This document shows positions 42,931-47,379 of a stretch of 47,379 nt of DNA, piece by piece (the first letter of the stretch is position 1; each line of letters opens with the position of its first letter). The notes under the pieces are model-generated. The model was given only the letters and a program-made list of their open reading frames with translations, did not search any database and was not told where the DNA came from. Source of the stretch: DATJZG01 sp035499295 (GTDB lineage Bacteria > Myxococcota > Myxococcia > Myxococcales > Anaeromyxobacteraceae); NCBI GenBank assembly GCA_035499295.1, contig DATJZG010000088.1:1-47379 (forward strand). Reading direction: 5' to 3'. A program made the position numbers and the translations under genes.

Positions 42931-43142
42931 GTCGTCCTCCCGGATTGCACCTGCCGAGGGAGCATCCCCGCCCGGGCGGCCCGCGGGCAAGCGGCACTCT
43001 AGGTAGGGGCGCTCGCGGGGCACCCCTCCGGGCGATGGCGGCCGGCGCAAGCGCCGGGAACGAGGGCTGAGCCCCGGCGATCGCGCCCGGCTCGCCGCTG
43101 CACCGATGATCAGTGCCAACGCCGCGAATCCAAAGCCGCTTC

Positions 43143-43171
43143 TTGACTTCCCCGACCGATCTCCGTAGATC
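43143..43171 (+). promoter_or_regulatory. Predicted promoter of the mraZ/dcw cluster
   Basis: TTGACT (43143-43148) and TAGATC (43166-43171) are spaced by exactly 17 bases. The -35 matches 5 of 6 and the -10 4 of 6 positions of the sigma70 consensus. The predicted start lies about 50 bases upstream of the mraZ GTG. The -10 sits in the inverted repeat described separately. Confidence 0.55.
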
Positions 43172-43173
43172 GG
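43156..43173. promoter_or_regulatory. 7-bp inverted repeat over the mraZ -10 element
   Basis: CCGATCT (43156-43162) and AGATCGG (43167-43173) are perfect inverted halves with a 4-base spacer, covering the predicted -10 hexamer. This placement fits an operator. Downstream, TGGGA (43179-43183) and TGTCA (43189-43193) are spaced 10 bases apart, weakly like the TGGGN direct repeats bound by MraZ. Confidence 0.4.
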
Positions 43174-43227
43174 CTCGGTGGGAAAAAGTGTCACGGCGCG
43201 GATCTAAGTGGCAAGAACGGGCGAACG

Positions 43228-43659
43228 GTGTTCTTCGGGACCTTCCAGCACTCGATCGACGCGAAGGGGCGCACGAGCCTCCCGGTGAAGTTCCGCGAGG
43301 CGCTCGCGGCCGCCGGCGAGTCGAAGCTGGTCCTCACCCAGTACCCCCACTGGCGCGCCGTGCAGGCGCTCCCGCACTCCGTGTGGAAGGAGCTCGAGAG
43401 GAAGGTCCTCGAGACGAGCCCGCTCGACGCCCGGGCGCAGCGGAACATCCTCCGCTTCTACTCGTCGGCCCACGAGGTCGACCTCGACGTGCACGGGCGC
43501 GTGCTCGTCCCCCCCACCCTCCGGGAGCACGCCGGCCTCCAGAAGGAGGCCGTCTGGGTGGGCATGGGGCGAACCATCCAGCTCTTCGACAAGGCCGCCT
43601 ACGAGGAGCAGATGTCGCGGGAGATCCCCGCCGACGAGGTGGTGGACTTCTTCCGGTGA
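43228..43659 (+). CDS. mraZ: Transcriptional regulator MraZ
   Basis: The 143-residue protein has two SpoVT/AbrB-like swapped-hairpin halves, each with the MraZ signature: FFGTFQHSIDAKGRTSLPVKFR at the N-terminus and DVHGRVLVPPTLREHAGL in the second half. MraZ is the conserved first gene of the division/cell-wall (dcw) cluster and binds repeats in its own promoter. The start is the GTG at 43228; no in-frame ATG is near. The STAS gene begins 5 bases after the stop. Length is normal for the family. Confidence 0.95.
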   Translation: MFFGTFQHSIDAKGRTSLPVKFREALAAAGESKLVLTQYPHWRAVQALPHSVWKELERKVLETSPLDARAQRNILRFYSSAHEVDLDVHGRVLVPPTLREHAGLQKEAVWVGMGRTIQLFDKAAYEEQMSREIPADEVVDFFR

Positions 43660-43664
43660 GGGCC

Positions 43665-43967
43665 ATGCACGTCGAGAGCGAACAGGTCGGGGTCACCGTC
43701 GTCCGCTGCTTCGGCGAGCTCACGCTGGCGGAGATCGCGCGCGTGGCGGCGGCCTCCGCCCGGGCCCGGGCGAGCGGGCGGGCCGCGGTGGTCGACCTCT
43801 CCCGCGTCTCCCACCTCCACTACTCCGGTGCGCGGCTCCTCGGATCCGTGCCCGGCCTGCGGCTCGCCGGGGCGAGCCGCTACCTCCGCACGCTCCTGTG
43901 GGCGGGCGGCGCCTACGGCCAGGTCGAGCTGCACGACGACGTGGCGGAGGCGGTGAGGGCGGGGTGA
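43665..43967 (+). CDS. STAS-domain protein inserted between mraZ and rsmH
   Basis: The 100-residue protein reads as a single STAS (anti-sigma-factor-antagonist-like) domain: VTVVRCFGELTLAEIARVAAA, then AAVVDLSRVSHLHYSGARLLGSV. In classical STAS proteins the core is DSSG with a phosphorylatable Ser. Here it is HYSG, keeping Ser54 but losing the preceding Asp-Ser. It begins 5 bases after mraZ and its TGA overlaps the GTG of rsmH, so it is a fixed member of the dcw operon here. A role coordinating division or envelope genes with a stress or sigma-factor switch is possible but unsupported. Confidence 0.75.
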   Translation: MHVESEQVGVTVVRCFGELTLAEIARVAAASARARASGRAAVVDLSRVSHLHYSGARLLGSVPGLRLAGASRYLRTLLWAGGAYGQVELHDDVAEAVRAG

Positions 43968-44899
43968 CCGGGTTCGCGCATGAGACCGTGCTCGAGAGCG
44001 AAGTCCTCCTCCTCCTCGCCCCCGCGCCCGGGGAGGTCTTCCTCGACGGCACCCTGGGAGGCGGCGGCCACTCGGAGGCCCTGCTCGAGCGGGGGGCCCA
44101 GGTGATCGGCATCGACCGCGACCCGCGCGCCGTCGCCGCCGCCAGCGCCCGCCTGGCCCGGTTCGGCGAGGCCTTCCGCTCGGTGCGCGCCGACTTCCGC
44201 GACGCCGAGGGCGTCCTCGCCTCCCTGGGCGTGGCCCCGGTCGACGGCGCCCTCGTCGACCTGGGCGTCTCCTCGCCCCAGCTCGACGAGGCCGAGCGCG
44301 GCTTCTCCTTCTCGCGCCCCGGCCCCCTCGACATGCGCATGTCCGGCGGCGGGGAGTCGCTCGCCGAGCTCCTCGAGCGCGCCGACGAGCGGGAGATCGC
44401 CCGCATCCTGCGCGAGTACGGCGAGGAGCCCTTCGCGAGGCCGGTGGCGCGGGCCGTCAAGCGGGAGGTGGCGCGGCACGGGGCGAGGAGCCTCGACACC
44501 GCGCGCCTGGCCGAGATCGTGGCCGCCGCCATCCCCCGGCGCGCCTGGCCGAGGAGCATCCACCCCGCCACCCGCACCTTCCAGGCTCTCCGCATCGCGG
44601 TGAACGACGAGCTCGGCGCTCTCGCCGCCTGGCTCGACGGCCTGCCGCGCATCCTGGGAAAGGGCGGCCGGGCGGCGGCCATCAGCTTCCACTCCCTCGA
44701 GGACCGGATGGTGAAGCGGGCCTTCCAGGCGCTCACGCGCGCCTGCGTCTGCCCGCCGGGCCTGCCGGTGTGCGCCTGCGGGGCCAAGGCGCAGTTCACG
44801 CCCCTCACCAAGCGCGCGCTCCGCCCCTCCGAGGCCGAGGTGGAGAGGAATCCGCGCGCCCGCAGCGCCAAGCTGCGGGCGGTGGCGAGGGTGCGATGA
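43964..44899 (+). CDS. rsmH: 16S rRNA (cytosine1402-N4)-methyltransferase RsmH (MraW)
   Basis: The 311-residue protein is the normal size for RsmH. HETVLESEVLLLL and FLDGTLGGGGHSEALLERG form SAM motif I, with VIGIDRDPRAVAAA, ALVDLGVSSPQLD, RGFSFSRPGPLDMRM and RSIHPATRTFQALRIAVN all diagnostic. ISFHSLEDRMVK follows near the C-terminus. It methylates N4 of C1402 in 16S rRNA at the decoding site. The GTG overlaps the STAS stop and its TGA overlaps the ftsL ATG. Confidence 0.96.
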   Translation: MTGFAHETVLESEVLLLLAPAPGEVFLDGTLGGGGHSEALLERGAQVIGIDRDPRAVAAASARLARFGEAFRSVRADFRDAEGVLASLGVAPVDGALVDLGVSSPQLDEAERGFSFSRPGPLDMRMSGGGESLAELLERADEREIARILREYGEEPFARPVARAVKREVARHGARSLDTARLAEIVAAAIPRRAWPRSIHPATRTFQALRIAVNDELGALAAWLDGLPRILGKGGRAAAISFHSLEDRMVKRAFQALTRACVCPPGLPVCACGAKAQFTPLTKRALRPSEAEVERNPRARSAKLRAVARVR

Positions 44900-45309
44900 G
44901 GAAGGTGGGGAGCGATCCGGTGGGGGCGGTCCTGGCGGCGGCGCTGCTCGTCACCCCCTTCGCCGGCTGGGGCGTCCTCCACGTCTGGACTCGCACCAAG
45001 GTGCTCGTGGCGGGCTACGAGCTCGACCGGCTGCACGCCGAGCACGACCGCCTTCAGGCCGAGTGCGACCGGCTCAAGTTGGAAGTGGAAACGTTGCGCT
45101 CGCCGGGCCGCCTGGAGCGGTACGCGCGCGAGCGGCTGGGCATGGCTCCGCCGGCACCCGGGACGGTGGTGGCGGGTACGGTGGGTGGGAAGGCGGCGTT
45201 GGGTGGGACGGTCGACGGGGCAGACCGCCGCCCCGGGCCGGCGGAGCCAGCTTCGTCGAGGGCGGGACGCAGCGGGGGCGAGCGGCGCGCCGCCCTGCGC
45301 CCCCGCTAG
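44896..45309 (+). CDS. ftsL: Cell-division protein FtsL
   Basis: The 137-residue protein has a short cytoplasmic N-terminus, one membrane helix near residues 10-30 and a periplasmic coiled coil (YELDRLHAEHDRLQAECDRL and on to about 70), the topology of FtsL. RLERYARERLGMAPP matches the conserved end of the FtsL/DivIC fold. The last 45 residues are Gly/Ala/Arg-rich and look disordered. The sequence is poorly conserved in this family, so position between rsmH and ftsI is a main support. FtsL links FtsB and FtsQ to the FtsWI synthase at the septum. Confidence 0.88.
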   Translation: MRKVGSDPVGAVLAAALLVTPFAGWGVLHVWTRTKVLVAGYELDRLHAEHDRLQAECDRLKLEVETLRSPGRLERYARERLGMAPPAPGTVVAGTVGGKAALGGTVDGADRRPGPAEPASSRAGRSGGERRAALRPR

Positions 45310-45318
45310 GGCGCGGGG

Positions 45319-47304
45319 ATGCGCACCGGCATCGATCCCCGATCGGCGCGCTGGATCGGGATCCGCATCGGGGTGGTGGCGGCCCTCCTCGGGCTCGGCT
45401 TCGCCGCGGTGGGGGCCCGCGCCGTCCACCTCCAGGTGCTGCAGGGCGGCCGCCTGGGCGGGATGGCGCGCGACCAGTGGCTCCGCGAGCTGAAGCAGAA
45501 GTCTAGGCGCGGCCTCATCACCGACCGGAACGGCGCCCTGCTCGCCGGCAGCGCCGAGGCAGAGTCCTGCTTCGTCGACCCGCGCGACTTCCCGGCCACC
45601 CCGAGAAATCTGCAGAGGCTCGCCAAGGCGCTGCAGCTGGAGGCGAAGGCCATCGAGAAGCACCTCGCCCGCGGGGGGCGCTTCGCCTGGCTGAAGCGCC
45701 GGGTCTCCTCGGCCGAGGCCGAGGAGGTGCGCGCCCTCTCGCTCCCCGGCGTCGGGTTCGTGGGCGAGACTCGCCGCTACTACCCGCGCCGGGAGCTCGC
45801 CGGCCAGGTGCTCGGCGTGGTCGGCGACGACGACGAGGGGCTCGAGGGGGTGGAGCACGCCTGGGACGACTCGCTGCAGGGAGAGTCGGCGAGGGTGCCG
45901 TCCCTGCGCGACGCGCGCGGGCGGCACGTGCTCGGCGAGGCCCCGACCCCGGACGCGGTCCTGGAGGGAGAGCGCGTCGAGCTCGCCATCGACCAGGGGC
46001 TGCAGCTCGCCGCCGAGCGGGCGCTCGTCCGGGCGGTCGAGCAGGCCCGGGCCGCCTCCGGCACGGCGGTCGCGGTGAACCCCGCCACCGGCGAGATCCT
46101 GGCCATGGCGAACGTCCCGCTCCTCAACCCCAACGCCCCCAGGCGCGAGGACCTCCGCAACCGCGCGGTGCTCGACACCTTCGAGCCGGGCTCGACCATG
46201 AAGGCCTTCGTCCTCGCCCGCGCGCTCGACGAGGGGGCGCTGCGCCCCGCCGACTCGCTCTTCTGCGAGAACGGGGCCTGGAGCGTGGGCGGCCACGTCA
46301 TCCACGACCACCACGGGATGGGCTGGGTCCTGCCGGCGCGCGTCATCGCCGCGAGTTCCAACATCTGCGCCGCCAAGGTGGGCCAGCGGCTCGGCCGCGA
46401 CCGGCTGCAGCAGGCCTTCCTCGCCTTCGGGCTCGGGGAGCGCACCCAGGTCGGGATCCCCGGCGAGCCGCGGGGCCAGGTCCCCTACCCGCGCGCCGAG
46501 CTCTCGCTCGCCACCATGAGCTTCGGGCAGGGGATCACCGCGAGCGCCCTGCAGGTGACGATGGCCATGGCGGCGATCGCGAACGGCGGCATCCTGATGA
46601 AGCCGGCGCTCGTCCGGCGCATCGTCGACCCCGCGAGCGGCGAGGTGCTCTTCGAGGCGGTGCCGACGCCGGTGCGCCGCGCCGTCTCGGCGAAGAGCGC
46701 CGCCCTGCTCTCCCGCTGGCTCGAGGGGGTGGTGGCCGACCCGGACGGCACCGGCAAGCGGGCGCGCCTGGAGGGGTGGCGGGCCGCCGGCAAGACCGGC
46801 ACCGCGCAGAAGGCCGACCCGGACGGCGGCTACTCCGCCGACCGGCACTTCTCCTCCTTCGTCGGGTTCGCGCCCGCCGGCGCCCCGCGCGTCGCCATCG
46901 GCGTCTTCATCGACGAGCCCAAGGGGGAGATCTACGGCGGCGAGGTGGCCGCCCCGGTCTTCAAGGACATCGCCGAGTTCGCGATGCGGGCGGAGGGCGT
47001 CCCGCCCACCGATCCGCCGGGCGCGGCGGCGGCCCCGCCTCGCCTCGCCGCGCCTTCCGCGCCCCCCGAGCGCGACGAGCCCCCGGCGCAGGAGCTCGCG
47101 CCGCGCCGGCCGCCGCGCGGAGACGAGGTCCAGGTCCCCTCGCTCGAGGGGCTCGCGGCGAGGACCGCCCTGCGCATCCTCGAGGCGAGGGACCTCTCCG
47201 GCGACATCCGCGGCACCGGGCGCGTGAGCGGCCAGCTGCCCCGGGCCGGGCAGGTGGTCCCGAAGGGCTCCCGGGTGCGGCTCGTCCTCGCCCCGCCCGG
47301 CTGA
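45319..47304 (+). CDS. ftsI: Septal peptidoglycan transpeptidase FtsI (PBP3) with C-terminal PASTA domain
   Basis: This 661-residue class B PBP has one N-terminal membrane helix (residues about 13-33) followed by the dimerisation domain (SRRGLITDRNGALLAGS). The transpeptidase domain has Ser292 and Lys295 in EPGSTMKAF, SSN at 346-348, and KTGT at 492-495. A Pro/Ala-rich linker leads to a PASTA domain at 604-659 (VQVPSLEGLAARTALRILEA). E. coli FtsI (588 residues) has no PASTA; PASTA domains bind peptidoglycan or beta-lactams in Gram-positive PBPs and kinases. It forms the septal synthase with FtsW. It starts 9 bases after ftsL. Confidence 0.95.
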   Translation: MRTGIDPRSARWIGIRIGVVAALLGLGFAAVGARAVHLQVLQGGRLGGMARDQWLRELKQKSRRGLITDRNGALLAGSAEAESCFVDPRDFPATPRNLQRLAKALQLEAKAIEKHLARGGRFAWLKRRVSSAEAEEVRALSLPGVGFVGETRRYYPRRELAGQVLGVVGDDDEGLEGVEHAWDDSLQGESARVPSLRDARGRHVLGEAPTPDAVLEGERVELAIDQGLQLAAERALVRAVEQARAASGTAVAVNPATGEILAMANVPLLNPNAPRREDLRNRAVLDTFEPGSTMKAFVLARALDEGALRPADSLFCENGAWSVGGHVIHDHHGMGWVLPARVIAASSNICAAKVGQRLGRDRLQQAFLAFGLGERTQVGIPGEPRGQVPYPRAELSLATMSFGQGITASALQVTMAMAAIANGGILMKPALVRRIVDPASGEVLFEAVPTPVRRAVSAKSAALLSRWLEGVVADPDGTGKRARLEGWRAAGKTGTAQKADPDGGYSADRHFSSFVGFAPAGAPRVAIGVFIDEPKGEIYGGEVAAPVFKDIAEFAMRAEGVPPTDPPGAAAAPPRLAAPSAPPERDEPPAQELAPRRPPRGDEVQVPSLEGLAARTALRILEARDLSGDIRGTGRVSGQLPRAGQVVPKGSRVRLVLAPPG

Positions 47305-47310
47305 GCGCGA

Positions 47311-47332
47311 CCCGGGCGGGCTCACGCCCGGG
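47311..47332. repeat. GC-rich inverted repeat after ftsI
   Basis: CCCGGGCG (47311-47318) and CGCCCGGG (47325-47332) form a perfect 8-bp stem with loop GGCTCA, 6 bases after the ftsI stop. There is no T tract. The dcw cluster would be expected to continue beyond the window, so this may stabilise the message rather than end it. Confidence 0.4.
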
Positions 47333-47379
47333 CGCTCGCCCGCGAGGACCAAACACCTGCTCGGATATCGCGTCCGGGC

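Noticed and set aside
43720..47352. Minus-strand open frame of about 1200 codons opposite rsmH, ftsL and ftsI
   Set aside because: This is the reverse-complement shadow of strongly recognised dcw genes.

Overview
This is a very G+C-rich bacterial chromosome segment with dense, mostly collinear genes and short leaders. The gene set suggests a myxobacterium, probably an Anaeromyxobacter relative. The signs are a Ser/Thr kinase with a GGMAE-type glycine loop and PEGA repeats, a PilZ-REC fusion of a type common in myxobacteria, an FtsI with a C-terminal PASTA domain, and many one- and two-component proteins. The lineage is inferred from gene style, not from a marker gene. No rRNA, tRNA, CRISPR array, transposase or phage gene was seen.

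Layout. 1-9.9 kb is housekeeping: the end of a Cys/Met-metabolism PLP enzyme, a secreted HEMGH metallopeptidase, an old yellow enzyme, an RlmI-like rRNA methyltransferase, a cyclic-nucleotide-domain/nucleoside-kinase fusion, EpmA on the minus strand, and bioH-bioC behind what looks like a BirA operator. 9.9-15.2 kb is a looser stretch of small signalling proteins with long spacers: an HDOD protein, a single-domain GspE-N/MshEN protein, a bacteriohemerythrin, a lone receiver and a HEAT-repeat protein. 15.2-21.7 kb holds an ArnT-like glycosyltransferase, a Ser/Thr kinase with an FHA partner, a crotonase-fold enzyme with a 70-residue biotinyl protein, and a PilZ-REC regulator.

22.0-37.4 kb looks like one metabolic region. 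A Tat-exported small subunit, a GMC alcohol oxidase/dehydrogenase and an SDR on the plus strand converge on a long minus-strand run. Read in its own direction, that run is histidine kinase, sigma54 response regulator, two different LivJ/K-type binding proteins, LivH, LivM, LivG, LivF, a zinc alcohol dehydrogenase, an aldehyde dehydrogenase and a hotdog thioesterase. The simplest reading is sensing, import and stepwise oxidation of an unknown alcohol- or acid-type substrate. A candidate sigma54 promoter lies upstream of the first binding protein.

37.5-41.5 kb is a compact operon joining a TrpB2-type tryptophan synthase beta chain to a complete NMT1/SsuABC-type importer. After a small membrane protein and an HSDL2-like SDR, the window ends in the start of the division/cell-wall cluster: mraZ, a STAS-domain gene, rsmH, ftsL and ftsI, with overlapping starts and stops. 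A good sigma70-type promoter with a 7-bp inverted repeat over its -10 lies upstream of mraZ.

The best candidates for something undescribed are the trpB2-transporter operon, the cNMP-domain/TGS-SAD/nucleoside-kinase fusion, the two-component/dual-binding-protein/oxidation region, and the STAS gene inside the dcw cluster.
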